26,723 bases of DNA, taken from positions 1 through 26,723 of the forward strand of contig PWGJ01000017.1 in the NCBI GenBank assembly GCA_003554445.1. The letters run 5' to 3'. The notes below the pieces were generated by a model, which was not told the origin of the DNA, searched no databases, and was given only the letters and a program-made list of their open reading frames with translations. A program made the translations under genes and the position numbers. Shown piece by piece: positions 1 through 9,212 of the stretch. The number at the start of each line of letters is the position of its first letter. Position 1 is the stretch's first letter. The DNA comes from Candidatus Nealsoniibacteriota bacterium. GTDB taxonomy: Bacteria; Patescibacteriota; Minisyncoccia; Minisyncoccales; PWPS01.

Positions 1-1
1 C

Positions 2-3000
2 TATACACCGGATAAAAAGGGTGATCTTTTTGAAGAAGTCGGTTCCTGGCAAAAAGCATGGCCTTCCAGCGGAAGATGGCTGACCGAAAATCAGATGGAA
101 GAAAAATACGGAGAACCGATTCCTTTTCCGACATGTCAGACGGACTGTCTCCAAGCTCCTCCCGGAGTTCCGGAAGAAGTCGGTGCTTTTAAGCAAGAAG
201 ACCCTTACTACTTTAACAACCCCTGGCTACCGGACTTGATAGGTGGAGAAATTCCTCAAAATATAGAACATTTAAGAGAGAAAGATATACTGGGAGGCAA
301 TAATCCTCTTTCCAGAGCTCCTCTTCCCGTAAAGATATTTTGGTGGAATATTCCCGGTTGGCATGAAGGCTGGATAGAAAACGGAGAATTAAAATTTTGT
401 GATAATGATGATCCGGAAAATATAGCTTGTGTCGACTCTTACATAATAAGATTTGATAACATAAACAGGGAAGATCGACCTCCCAAATTCCATCGACACG
501 AAGTAATAAATAGACTTATAGACGAAAAATTCGGTGGTGATGAGGATAGATACGAAGACGCACAAGACATATTCGATACCCTGGAAAGTTATAATCACGA
601 CGCATACAGAAGCTACAGAGAAGATCAAAATGACAGTAGAGCTCTGGATGTCATGAGATATGACAGAGACAATATCGTCGGATGTAATAATTGTGGAATG
701 GAAAAAGAGATTTGGCTGGAAACCAATACCTTTAATCCTTTAAGCTTTGAGCCTAAATACGATTATGAAAGAGATCATCGAGAATATATGAAAGAATACA
801 TGCTCGAAAGACATGATGATCCCACGGTCAGAGAAATAATAAAAGATACTTATAACTCTTACGGCAGACCGGCCTTTTTCCGGTCCGATACGGAGCATAC
901 TTTCAGTCTGCAGGCCGCCTGCTCCCGTCATGACTATCTTGAAGAAGAAGAGGGTGCAAAGGGTCCGGAAGCGACTTTCTCCTTTGAAACAAGTGATGCT
1001 CCGGAGCTTATTGCCCCACTTGATCCTAACTGGGTTTCTCCTTACGATCCGAAAGAGTATGACCCCAACTTCGATCCCACCAGACTAAAGGCGGAAGAAT
1101 ACGACTATCCCGACGGCTACAGATATCCGGCTGAAACGGGAGATACGGGAGTAGAGGCGGGAACTTATGAGCTCGACGGCATGGATCTTACCGATCCGAT
1201 ATCTCAACATCTAAACCCACCCGATAATCCGGTTGAAGTTGATCTGGACGACGGAACTACGGTTGAGAGAGTGGCGACTGATGGAACCTCGGGTGATCCG
1301 AAAATTGTCGACGGAGAACCTTCAGAATCGGCTCGAGATTATCAGGAATATATAAGAGAAAATGCTCCAACCAGTGATAATCTGGCTTACCAAATAGTTC
1401 ATGCCGGTGGAGACCCCAACATCCCCCCCGAAGAGTATTGGCCCAATATAATTCCCACCGCAAGAATAGTTCAAGAAATTCATAATCATTTCGGAGGGGC
1501 TATCGATGTAACTTCGGCTTACAGATCACTAAGCTATAACAGAACACACGTCCCTCAATCCAGCGATAACAGTCAACATGTACAAAATACGGCCATAGAC
1601 TTCGGTCTTACCGGAACGAGTAATCGAGCTATATACAATTATGCATTGAACTTGCGTCAAAACGGATATTTTTCCGGAGGAGTCGGTCTTTACGGTGGTT
1701 TCGTTCATATCGACACGAGAGGATCAAATGCAACTTGGGATTTGAGTTTTCATCCCGGTTTTGAAAGCACCACCATGGAAGCCGGCCAGCCGAATTATTT
1801 GAAAGAAGAATCAAGTTTAAGGTCGTGGGTTGATCAAGTGTCAGATCCGAATTCAATTTGGGATGAAGACCCCAACAGCTTGGTCCTTCAGGATCACGTA
1901 TCTTTCAGAGAAGAGCTCGAATGGGCGCAGCAATGGTATCAAGAAACACCGGACAGCAGACCGGTACCTCCCCGAAATTATCTTTTGAGCATCGGGGAAG
2001 GAACCAGAGTTACTACCGAAACGATAAGCGAGTATGGAGATCCCGTGTTGGAAGATTGTCACACTCAACTCACTCAAACATTTTTCGGAAGTCCAATTTG
2101 TATTCTCAGATACAGGCCCAGAAACACCGAAGAAGCTCAGCATAGATTTCCGGAGCCGAATCATAGAGATAGGGATATGGAATTTTTCACACTTCCCGAA
2201 GATGAAGGAGTCGATCTCTATTCGTGGAATGTAGCTAGCTGTAAAGAAAGAGAGGCCTCGGATTGTACCAGCTTCAGTCAAATGTGGAGATTTCAACTTG
2301 ATGCTCGAGAAGAAGAGAGGCTGTTTGCGCCAACCAATGTAAGGCCACCCAATTTAAAACAAGCAATAGTGGAAGAAGATGACGCGACGGTCGGATTTCC
2401 TTTCACTATAGAATGGGAAAGAAGATTCGGAGCTATGAGTTATGTCTACAGACTGAGAGAAGCCGATGGCTCGGAGTGGATCGATGCAAAAATTCAATCC
2501 GGAAATGAAGTTTATTATGATCAAGACGATTTAAGCGGAGAACTTATTATGCCCGGAATGCCACCCACACCCATAGATAGAACTTTCGATTTGGACACGA
2601 ATTATGAATGGGATATAAAGGCTTGCTGGGATTCTCATACGGACCACGGATTCGACGAGGACGATACCGAAGCGATTCTGGATTGGGCCGAAGAAAACAA
2701 ACAATGCTCTTCTTGGCGATCGGAGACCGACGCCAGCGCACCGTTTGAGTTCAAGACAACCGGAAGACCTCCTTCTTATGTAAATTCTCCAACGGGAAAT
2801 GTTGAATATCCTATTCACTTTGACTGGGAGTCAGTTCCCGGAGCAAAATCTTACGCAGTAGCAATAACCGGATACGATATCTTTTCACCTGTGAATTTTG
2901 AAACCGAGTATTTTATAGTTCCCGAATCGGAATTCGATTATTATGATGATTTACTGGTTGAAACCAATTATAATTATTCAATTCACAGTTGTGCTCTTCC

Positions 3001-3814
3001 GGTGGAAGAGATTGAAGAGTTCGAAACCGACGATTCTAACGCTTTCGAAGCCAGAAGAGCTTCCTTGAGGTGTGGAAATGCCGGCTCAAATGACTTTGTT
3101 GTAATTTTACTTCCTCCCACGGAGTTAAGACCGGGAACCATCGATTCTACGAATCCTTCCGTCATATCTTCCGACGAATTAACACAAACACTGGATTGGA
3201 ATTCGGTACCCGGAGCCGAAGGTTACAGAGTGGAGATAACCGGACCCGGAGGAACCGAAGAAATAATAACCGAAGAGACTTTCGCTACTCACACTTTCTC
3301 TTCTCCGGATACTTCCGTAATTTACGAGTGGACGGTTCAAAGTTGTCTTACCCCCGATTGCGAAATTTATGACGATGTCTCCGGAGCTGATGACGAGGAT
3401 GTTCGCAGTCCTCCCTCCGTTACTCATTATATAGAAGTAAGAAATCCATACTTCCTTGATTTCGTCGGAGTCGTTCCTTGTGGAAGAAATGTCGATATAT
3501 TTTATGACAACCCTAACTTGGATAGCAGAGACGATTGTGAAGCTATTCATCTTTTCGTAATGATCGCTCTGATTATAGAAGAGATTTTGGTAAAGATAAT
3601 CATCCCCTATTCTTTAGTTGTTCTTCTCCTCTATACCGGATATCTCTATTACACCGGACTCGGAGATCCGAAGACGATGAAAAAAGTATTCAAGATATGG
3701 GAGGCCGCTCTCAAGGGCTACTTGTTGATTCTTTTGTCTTGGATTATAGTGGGGGTATTTCTTACACTCGTCGGTTATCAATTCGGAACCTGGTGGGAAA
3801 TAGCTAATCTTTAA
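2..3814 (+). CDS. Giant exported protein (5'-truncated by window edge): fibronectin-like modules, M15-type peptidase domain, C-terminal VirB2-like membrane hairpin
   Basis: The reading frame is open from base 2 with no stop, so the gene starts upstream of the window; the first ATG at 95 is only internal. At least 1270 residues are visible. Numbering from that ATG, a W-x-x-[VI]-P-G-x-x-x-Y type motif recurs near residues 83, 906 and 1032, with a degenerate copy near 770. This suggests fibronectin-III-like beta modules of about 125-135 residues, each ending in a Cys pair (for example IKAC...QCSS, VQSCLTPDC), fitting a disulfide-containing extracellular chain. Residues about 450-560 resemble the M15 D,D-carboxypeptidase/endolysin family: SAYRSLSYN, then SQHVQNTAID (His495, Asp502), then FVHIDTRG (His538, Asp540), which supply the expected His/Asp/His zinc ligands. 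Residues about 1152-1232 form two membrane helices joined by a GDPKTMKK linker, like the hairpins in the next genes. It is first in the secretion locus. Activity on peptidoglycan is inferred. Confidence 0.8.
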   Translation, partial: YTPDKKGDLFEEVGSWQKAWPSSGRWLTENQMEEKYGEPIPFPTCQTDCLQAPPGVPEEVGAFKQEDPYYFNNPWLPDLIGGEIPQNIEHLREKDILGGNNPLSRAPLPVKIFWWNIPGWHEGWIENGELKFCDNDDPENIACVDSYIIRFDNINREDRPPKFHRHEVINRLIDEKFGGDEDRYEDAQDIFDTLESYNHDAYRSYREDQNDSRALDVMRYDRDNIVGCNNCGMEKEIWLETNTFNPLSFEPKYDYERDHREYMKEYMLERHDDPTVREIIKDTYNSYGRPAFFRSDTEHTFSLQAACSRHDYLEEEEGAKGPEATFSFETSDAPELIAPLDPNWVSPYDPKEYDPNFDPTRLKAEEYDYPDGYRYPAETGDTGVEAGTYELDGMDLTDPISQHLNPPDNPVEVDLDDGTTVERVATDGTSGDPKIVDGEPSESARDYQEYIRENAPTSDNLAYQIVHAGGDPNIPPEEYWPNIIPTARIVQEIHNHFGGAIDVTSAYRSLSYNRTHVPQSSDNSQHVQNTAIDFGLTGTSNRAIYNYALNLRQNGYFSGGVGLYGGFVHIDTRGSNATWDLSFHPGFESTTMEAGQPNYLKEESSLRSWVDQVSDPNSIWDEDPNSLVLQDHVSFREELEWAQQWYQETPDSRPVPPRNYLLSIGEGTRVTTETISEYGDPVLEDCHTQLTQTFFGSPICILRYRPRNTEEAQHRFPEPNHRDRDMEFFTLPEDEGVDLYSWNVASCKEREASDCTSFSQMWRFQLDAREEERLFAPTNVRPPNLKQAIVEEDDATVGFPFTIEWERRFGAMSYVYRLREADGSEWIDAKIQSGNEVYYDQDDLSGELIMPGMPPTPIDRTFDLDTNYEWDIKACWDSHTDHGFDEDDTEAILDWAEENKQCSSWRSETDASAPFEFKTTGRPPSYVNSPTGNVEYPIHFDWESVPGAKSYAVAITGYDIFSPVNFETEYFIVPESEFDYYDDLLVETNYNYSIHSCALPVEEIEEFETDDSNAFEARRASLRCGNAGSNDFVVILLPPTELRPGTIDSTNPSVISSDELTQTLDWNSVPGAEGYRVEITGPGGTEEIITEETFATHTFSSPDTSVIYEWTVQSCLTPDCEIYDDVSGADDEDVRSPPSVTHYIEVRNPYFLDFVGVVPCGRNVDIFYDNPNLDSRDDCEAIHLFVMIALIIEEILVKIIIPYSLVVLLLYTGYLYYTGLGDPKTMKKVFKIWEAALKGYLLILLSWIIVGVFLTLVGYQFGTWWEIANL

Positions 3815-3818
3815 AACT

Positions 3819-4589
3819 ATGAAAAATTCAAGTACGAATGAAAAAAACAACGAAATCCCGATTTATCTGGGATTTATAATTGTTTTTATTTTGATCTTGA
3901 GTTTGAGAGTATTTAATCAAGGTCAACAGATGAGTTCTTCGATAGAAAGAGTTCAAGAAGAAGGATTTGATCTGGAAGATATAACCACCCGAGAAAGAGT
4001 TGAAGACGAACAAGTCTCTTTCGATAAACAGTTTAAGTCGAATGACGGTGTTATTTCTTTTGAATATCCTTCCGATTGGCAAGAAATTGAAAATGAAGAA
4101 GTTTTAAAACTTTTTCAAAATCCGAGAAAAGACGGGGAGCAACAACTTCAAGAAAGTCTTGCTGAAGACCATGTTCAGTCGGAAGATTTGGGTGAAATGG
4201 AATTTGGACGTGACGATGAAGCTCTCGGAGATATTTTGTTTATCGGGATGAAATCGACTTTTCCCAATCTTTCAGTGGGAATAATTTCGGTTCAAAAAAT
4301 AGAAGGTGTAGAAGATTATGAAGATTTGGGAGATTTACTTGCTGATAATCTTGAACACGAAGAAGAAGACAATGAAACACGAGTGTCCAAGAGAGAAATC
4401 GGCGAGGATTATATTATAATCGAAACTCTTTCCAGCGTCGAAGGTAGATCCGTTTTTAAATCCAGAGTCGTCGGCTTCATAGTCGAAGATAAAGGATATA
4501 TACTCAGCTTGAACTCCCCTTATGACACTTGGTCCGACTTTGAAAATGAATTTAACATGATCGTCTCTTCAATAGAAATCAATGAGTAG
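3819..4589 (+). CDS. Membrane-anchored PsbP-like protein of the secretion locus
   Basis: A 256-residue protein with a short polar N-terminus and one membrane helix at about residues 14-31 (GFIIVFILILSLRVF). An acidic linker follows, then a soluble domain from about residue 70 that opens with VISFEYPSDWQEI and ends with a YDTWSDFENEFNMIVSSIEI helix. That beginning and end are typical of PsbP/DUF1795-like domains, which often occur as surface anchors in Patescibacteria. It starts 4 bases after the stop of the giant surface protein and its last 8 bases overlap the next gene (ATGAGTAG), so it is probably translated in one operon with them. No catalytic residues are recognised. A role as an accessory envelope subunit is inferred from context only. 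Confidence 0.6.
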   Translation: MKNSSTNEKNNEIPIYLGFIIVFILILSLRVFNQGQQMSSSIERVQEEGFDLEDITTRERVEDEQVSFDKQFKSNDGVISFEYPSDWQEIENEEVLKLFQNPRKDGEQQLQESLAEDHVQSEDLGEMEFGRDDEALGDILFIGMKSTFPNLSVGIISVQKIEGVEDYEDLGDLLADNLEHEEEDNETRVSKREIGEDYIIIETLSSVEGRSVFKSRVVGFIVEDKGYILSLNSPYDTWSDFENEFNMIVSSIEINE

Positions 4590-5592
4590 TTTTTTAAAAA
4601 AACTTTTAGTACTTTTTTTGCCTTTGTCACTCGTGTCGGCAAATGACTGGAGTCTGCAGGTCAATTGGCCCGAATCACCGACCGGAGTAGTTTTGGATAC
4701 CGAATCTCAAATAGCGGAATTGGTTCAATATATCTTTGAGTGGAGTATTTTAATTGGAGCCGTCTTGACTTTCGGAATATTAATCTATGCCAGCTTTCGT
4801 TATATAGTCTCTTCCGGAGACCCTCATAAACTGTCAAAGGCGAAAGGAATGCTCGCTTCTTCTTTTTTGGGACTGTTTCTTCTTTTATCGTCCTGGTTAT
4901 TGATTTCAATACTAAACCCCGAATTGTCAGTTATTTCCGATGTCGGAGTTTCAGTGCCGACGGATATCGAATTCGATGAATGGGAAGAAGGAATAAAAGA
5001 AGAAGACATGTGTGACTACGGGATAGTTTCTTATACGGTCAGAGGAGAAGAAGAAAAAGGAAAAACTTTGATTATGGAAGGTCAAGTAAAACATATTCAA
5101 CTGGATGTCGATTCCTCGATAGCCTGTAGAGAAGGAAGAACCGAAGATCTTGAAGAAGATATAGTAATGGATAACGGTGAAGAAAAGATAAGATTCATAG
5201 AAGCCAGAAAATTACCGGGAACTCAGAGACCTTTTTGTGATGTGGGTTGTGCCGAAGATTCTTCACAAGAATGTGATCCCGAATTTTTCATGGATTACGA
5301 TCCCAATATGAATAAATATTGTTTTGACTTGAGAGAAACCGGCAGTGTTAAATTTTTATCTCAAAAACCGGATTCGATAGGAGCTAGCTGTCTTGCCGGC
5401 GATGAAAGGCTGGAAGACGGAGGTGGATGTGTTTTAAACTTATATAAGACCGCTCATGCCGGGAGGTGTGGTCAAAAAATAACCGATTCCCCTCCCACCA
5501 AGGGTGACTTTACAGGAACTTATGATAAAAAAATAGACTGCATAGAGATAGTCAGATACCCTCCACCTGAAAAAGAAAGATTACCCAATTAG
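4582..5592 (+). CDS. VirB2-like pilin-hairpin protein with Cys-rich C-terminal domain (paralogue 1)
   Basis: A 336-residue protein. Residues 1-20 look like a signal peptide ending in SLVSA, and the mature part would begin NDWSLQVNWPES. Two membrane helices at about 52-73 and 90-111 are joined by a short basic loop, SSGDPHKLSKAKG. This is the TrbC/VirB2 layout (signal peptide, helix, short polar loop, helix) seen in type IV secretion pilins. Unlike a normal pilin of about 100 residues, it continues with about 220 residues holding roughly a dozen cysteines, ending in a GGGCVLNLY...CGQKI...DCIEIVRYPPP pattern. The following gene shares both the hairpin and this C-terminal pattern, so the two are tandem paralogues. 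Its start overlaps the preceding stop, implying coupling. Whether it polymerises like a pilin is unknown. Confidence 0.7.
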   Translation: MSSFLKKLLVLFLPLSLVSANDWSLQVNWPESPTGVVLDTESQIAELVQYIFEWSILIGAVLTFGILIYASFRYIVSSGDPHKLSKAKGMLASSFLGLFLLLSSWLLISILNPELSVISDVGVSVPTDIEFDEWEEGIKEEDMCDYGIVSYTVRGEEEKGKTLIMEGQVKHIQLDVDSSIACREGRTEDLEEDIVMDNGEEKIRFIEARKLPGTQRPFCDVGCAEDSSQECDPEFFMDYDPNMNKYCFDLRETGSVKFLSQKPDSIGASCLAGDERLEDGGGCVLNLYKTAHAGRCGQKITDSPPTKGDFTGTYDKKIDCIEIVRYPPPEKERLPN

Positions 5593-5629
5593 TTTTAGTA
5601 ACTTATATTTTGTGTTAAAATGCGATAAT

Positions 5630-7195
5630 ATGAGAATTTCAAAGAAGATAAAATTATTTTTGATTTCTGTTCTGCTTTTTCTCTTGAGTGGATCGGTTAT
5701 CTTTGCAAATAACGAATGGAGTTTGGAAACCGACTGGCCCGAACCCGTCGGTCCGGCTGCTGAACCTCTCACTACCGATTCCGGTATAGCCGATTTGGTC
5801 GTCTATTTTTACGAGTGGGGTGTCGTAATCGGTGTTTTAGCCTTTTTCGGTGTCTTGGTTTTTGCCGGGTTTCGCTATTTAACTTCGACGGGAAATCCCG
5901 AAAGGCTTAAAAAAGCGAGAAAAATGATAGTTTCCGGTTTTTCCGGCGTTCTTCTTTTGCTCGGATCTTATCTTCTGCTTAATACGATTAATCCGGAGTT
6001 AACCAATATTCAAAGAATCACTCCGGCCATAGTCGATATAGGTACACATCAATTTTCTCCGGGAATAGGTGAAGATATAAATCTTTGTGAATTTGCCTTC
6101 GTTACGGTCCAAGAAGATGAGACCGGAGGACAAGAAGAAACATTCTTTATGATACCCGGTATGTCCACTGATGATTTCGATGAAGTCTTTCCGGTAAGAA
6201 GTATGGCTTGCACTCCGGAAAGAAACATAGCTGAAATAAGAGAGGTCAGAGAGAGCGACAGTGAAGAAGCCTGGGTTTTGGTTGAAAAACAGTCGGGAGA
6301 GATTTTAGACAGTGTCGAATACGACTCGGGAGATTCACCGGAAGAGTTGTATGAAAGAAGATATCATGACAGTCAAGAAGTTTATACCGTTGACAGCGAC
6401 CAGCTTTTTGACTTTTTATCCAAGGCTCAAATTAACAACAACTACAACGTTTTCAATCCCGATGAGTGTGAAGATATTGTAAGAAATCCCAAGTTCGGAA
6501 GACCCAGATGTCTGGAATTGGACCGATCAACTCGACAAATTACGGAATGGGTTAAAGTCGGTTACCCCAGCTTGACCGACGCATATTCATACATTGAAAA
6601 TAATGATGTGGAAACCTGTCCGGGTATTGAAGAGCTGGATGACCCTTTCGGATCCGGATTAGGGTATAAAAACGATTCTTCCGGAGGGGGTTGTAGTATC
6701 GCCTTTTATGATGGAACGGAGACGGAAGGGTTCTGGGTTTTTTCAAGTGAAGTAGCCAACTGTAGGGAGCAAATCTCCAGACCTTCGGCAACCATGGATC
6801 ACTTCGATGGAATAGTTGACAGGGAGACAAATTGTATGGAACTTGTAAGGCATGAACCTCCTCTTGATTTGGATCAAGAAGAATTCAGACATCTCATACA
6901 GATAGATATAGATGGGACTACAGGTGTGACGGGAAAAGTAAGAGTGGTAAGTGACACCGGAGCAGCTACAAAAACATTAGGAGACGGCCAAAGCGACCTT
7001 TTTTCCGAAGGTGACTACACATTGCATTGGGAACATGACATCCCTCAAATAATGGGAGCGGGTGGTCTTTATGACGCTCAATGGAATTCTCCCGCTTGCG
7101 GAACGGATACCGCTATAAGTAAATATGATTCTTCCGAATGTCCAATTACTCTTGATGATGATCTGACGGTAGAGATAACAATAACAGCCAATTAA
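5630..7195 (+). CDS. VirB2-like pilin-hairpin protein with Cys-rich and beta C-terminal domains (paralogue 2)
   Basis: A 521-residue protein from ATG 5630. An in-frame GTG at 5612 would only prepend a polar MLKCDN segment, while the ATG gives a clean signal peptide (MRISKKIKLFLISVLLFLLS, ending near IFA), so ATG is preferred. The mature start NNEWSLETDWPEP matches paralogue 1 (NDWSLQVNWPES). Membrane helices lie at about 62-82 and 97-119 with the loop STGNPERLKKARK, and both paralogues end the hairpin with NPEL. The C-terminal pattern GGGCSIAFYDG...NCREQI...NCMELVRHEPP also aligns with paralogue 1. About 105 extra residues at the end (from QEEFRHLIQIDID) look beta-rich and carry another Cys pair. 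It lies 37 bases after paralogue 1 in the same operon. The domain gain or loss since duplication is notable; the function is inferred from the locus. Confidence 0.7.
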   Translation: MRISKKIKLFLISVLLFLLSGSVIFANNEWSLETDWPEPVGPAAEPLTTDSGIADLVVYFYEWGVVIGVLAFFGVLVFAGFRYLTSTGNPERLKKARKMIVSGFSGVLLLLGSYLLLNTINPELTNIQRITPAIVDIGTHQFSPGIGEDINLCEFAFVTVQEDETGGQEETFFMIPGMSTDDFDEVFPVRSMACTPERNIAEIREVRESDSEEAWVLVEKQSGEILDSVEYDSGDSPEELYERRYHDSQEVYTVDSDQLFDFLSKAQINNNYNVFNPDECEDIVRNPKFGRPRCLELDRSTRQITEWVKVGYPSLTDAYSYIENNDVETCPGIEELDDPFGSGLGYKNDSSGGGCSIAFYDGTETEGFWVFSSEVANCREQISRPSATMDHFDGIVDRETNCMELVRHEPPLDLDQEEFRHLIQIDIDGTTGVTGKVRVVSDTGAATKTLGDGQSDLFSEGDYTLHWEHDIPQIMGAGGLYDAQWNSPACGTDTAISKYDSSECPITLDDDLTVEITITAN

Positions 7196-7219
7196 TAAAA
7201 TAATGGCCCAAAATAAAAT

Positions 7220-9208
7220 ATGAAAATGCTTAAGGGTTTAATTCTTAAAATCAGTGACAAAAAAAGATATCTCTTTCCTCTGGTTCTGTTACTCGTCTTC
7301 ATGCCTCTCTTCGTAGAGGGAGCTATCTTTACCGGTATTTTCGACTTTTTTACCGCCGTTTTGGAGGGAATTTCGGAAACTGCGATACCCTTTAAGCTTT
7401 TCTTCGTCTTTTTACTTATAGCCTTAATTCTTTCCAATCTCTTTTTATCATTATCCGTATCTCTCTTGGAGATCGCCGCAAATCCGGCCAGAGTGGAAAT
7501 TATGGAGAGCGAAATGGTTCAAATAGGTTGGCAATTCACTTCCAGTTTGGCCAATACCGGAATTATCATAATTTTAATAGTAATCGGTATAGCTACCATA
7601 CTCAATAGAGAAAGTTTGAGTGCTAAAAAAACATTGCCCAAATTGATAATAGCGGCTCTATTGGTCAACTTCAGTTTGGTTTTTGTCGGCATGATAGTCG
7701 ATGTAGCTAATATTATATTGATGACCTTTTTCGAAGAAGGTATCGGTCAACAGATAGTGGAAGCGATTAGCAGAAGCGGAGAATCGATAGAAAGGATGAT
7801 GCTCGGTTATATGTCCGCACTATTGGTTAGCTTTGCCATACCTTTTACGGCTCCCTTCGCTCAAATAGGATTTATAACGGCAATGACTACCGTGTTTTTA
7901 CCTCAGATAATAGATTCCGTAATGCAGATAATAACCGCCTTTTTCATGGGAGGAACATTGTTGGTTTATGCATTGCTCTTTTTAGCCAGAATATTCATTA
8001 TTCAAATTCTTGCCGTGGTTTCACCTTTGGCTTTCGTTGCCTGGACTATGCCCAGTAAAAAGATTAATCTATGGAGAAAATGGATTAAAGCTCTGATCGG
8101 ATGGTCTTTTTTGGGTGTTGTTTTGATGTTCTTTTTGCTTCTTTCCACTCTGGCGGTAGCTCCACTAAAGCCCGATGAACCGGTTTCTCTTTTGCAAGGT
8201 GGTTACGGTGATATAGGTTCCATATTCGTATATTACATATCATTGGGAGTCTTTTTGGCCGTCGCCGTAAAACTTTCCAAGGATTTTATGCCTACCGGGG
8301 CGGACGCAATCATAAAAGGAGTCGAGCTCGCTAAAAACGGAATGAGAGATGTCGTAGCTCCGATGTCAAAGCCTCTGCAAAGAAGCGTAACCGACGAAGC
8401 TACGGACGAAAAAATTCAAAAAAGACAAGAGAGGTTGGATCAAAATGATTTCGACAGTCTCGGAAATGTGGCTAAAGGATTGAATGATTTTGCAAACCTG
8501 CAAATTGGAAAATGGGCTCGAAAAGGCTACAGGTCCGGTTATAAAGGTCCCAAATCACCCGAAGCCAAGGCTAGCGACTTCGAAAAACGATATAAAGACA
8601 TGGTTAAGGATTCTACAGTTGAAGAGCTTATCAGCATAAGCAAGAACCAAAATCAATCAAGTCGCTTAAGAACAATGGCTATAGAAAAGCTCGCTAAAGA
8701 CAAAGATAAAAAATTAGAGAATCCGGAGACCAGAAAACTGGTAGCACAAAATTGGGACAGGTTCAGCAAAGAATTTAAAAATGATTTTGCAAAGATGCAT
8801 CCCGACATTCACGTCGATTTGGCTGATGATATCAGTCAGGGAGTTAAAGATATGCTAAGCAAGATTGATGAATACAGTGGAAGCGATGTAAAAGATATCT
8901 CCTTTACCGGTAAGTTTGCTTCCGAAAAAGCGGCGGCGGTAATAAGAGATCCTTCCAAACTTCAAAGTTTGGGAAGCGCCAGTTATAAAAAGAAAGAAGA
9001 ATTTGTTGATGCCGTTAAGGAGATAGGCATATATGGTCCGGACGAAACAAACCACTTAAGAAATATGGGAATCGACGGAGATGATATGATGAAGAAATTC
9101 AAATCATATTTTGAAAATGAAAAAGAAGCTGCAAAATGGCCGGAAAACCTTTTAGGTTTTTTAGGCGATGAAGATGAAGACGGCGGTGACGATAACAATA
9201 GCCAGTAA
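7220..9208 (+). CDS. VirB6/TrbL-like polytopic inner-membrane protein of type IV secretion system
   Basis: A 662-residue protein. The first 350 residues or so hold many hydrophobic helices, starting with a signal-like segment (RYLFPLVLLLVFMPLFVEG) and including the long bundle from AIPFKLFFVFLLIALILSNL to YYISLGVFLAVAVKLSKDFM. The motif LARIFIIQILAVVSPLAFVAWTMP, followed by WRKWIKALIGWSFLGVVLMFFLLL, is typical of VirB6/TrbL-family channel proteins. VirB6 proteins line the secretion channel in the inner membrane and contact VirB4. Residues from about 375 to the end are a charged, mostly helical, probably cytoplasmic tail ending in an Asp-rich stretch (DEDEDGGDDNNSQ). It sits between the VirB2-like genes and prgI/virB4, as expected. 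The tail has no recognisable family. Confidence 0.72.
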   Translation: MKMLKGLILKISDKKRYLFPLVLLLVFMPLFVEGAIFTGIFDFFTAVLEGISETAIPFKLFFVFLLIALILSNLFLSLSVSLLEIAANPARVEIMESEMVQIGWQFTSSLANTGIIIILIVIGIATILNRESLSAKKTLPKLIIAALLVNFSLVFVGMIVDVANIILMTFFEEGIGQQIVEAISRSGESIERMMLGYMSALLVSFAIPFTAPFAQIGFITAMTTVFLPQIIDSVMQIITAFFMGGTLLVYALLFLARIFIIQILAVVSPLAFVAWTMPSKKINLWRKWIKALIGWSFLGVVLMFFLLLSTLAVAPLKPDEPVSLLQGGYGDIGSIFVYYISLGVFLAVAVKLSKDFMPTGADAIIKGVELAKNGMRDVVAPMSKPLQRSVTDEATDEKIQKRQERLDQNDFDSLGNVAKGLNDFANLQIGKWARKGYRSGYKGPKSPEAKASDFEKRYKDMVKDSTVEELISISKNQNQSSRLRTMAIEKLAKDKDKKLENPETRKLVAQNWDRFSKEFKNDFAKMHPDIHVDLADDISQGVKDMLSKIDEYSGSDVKDISFTGKFASEKAAAVIRDPSKLQSLGSASYKKKEEFVDAVKEIGIYGPDETNHLRNMGIDGDDMMKKFKSYFENEKEAAKWPENLLGFLGDEDEDGGDDNNSQ

Positions 9209-9212
9209 AACT

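Noticed and set aside
1853..2296. 147-codon minus-strand ORF inside the giant protein gene
   Set aside because: Its translation shows no domain or signal features, and the plus-strand frame is clearly coding throughout.
5612..5629. GTG start that would lengthen the second hairpin protein by six residues
   Set aside because: The ATG at 5630 begins a clean signal peptide; the GTG adds a polar, Cys-containing extension before it and has no SD.
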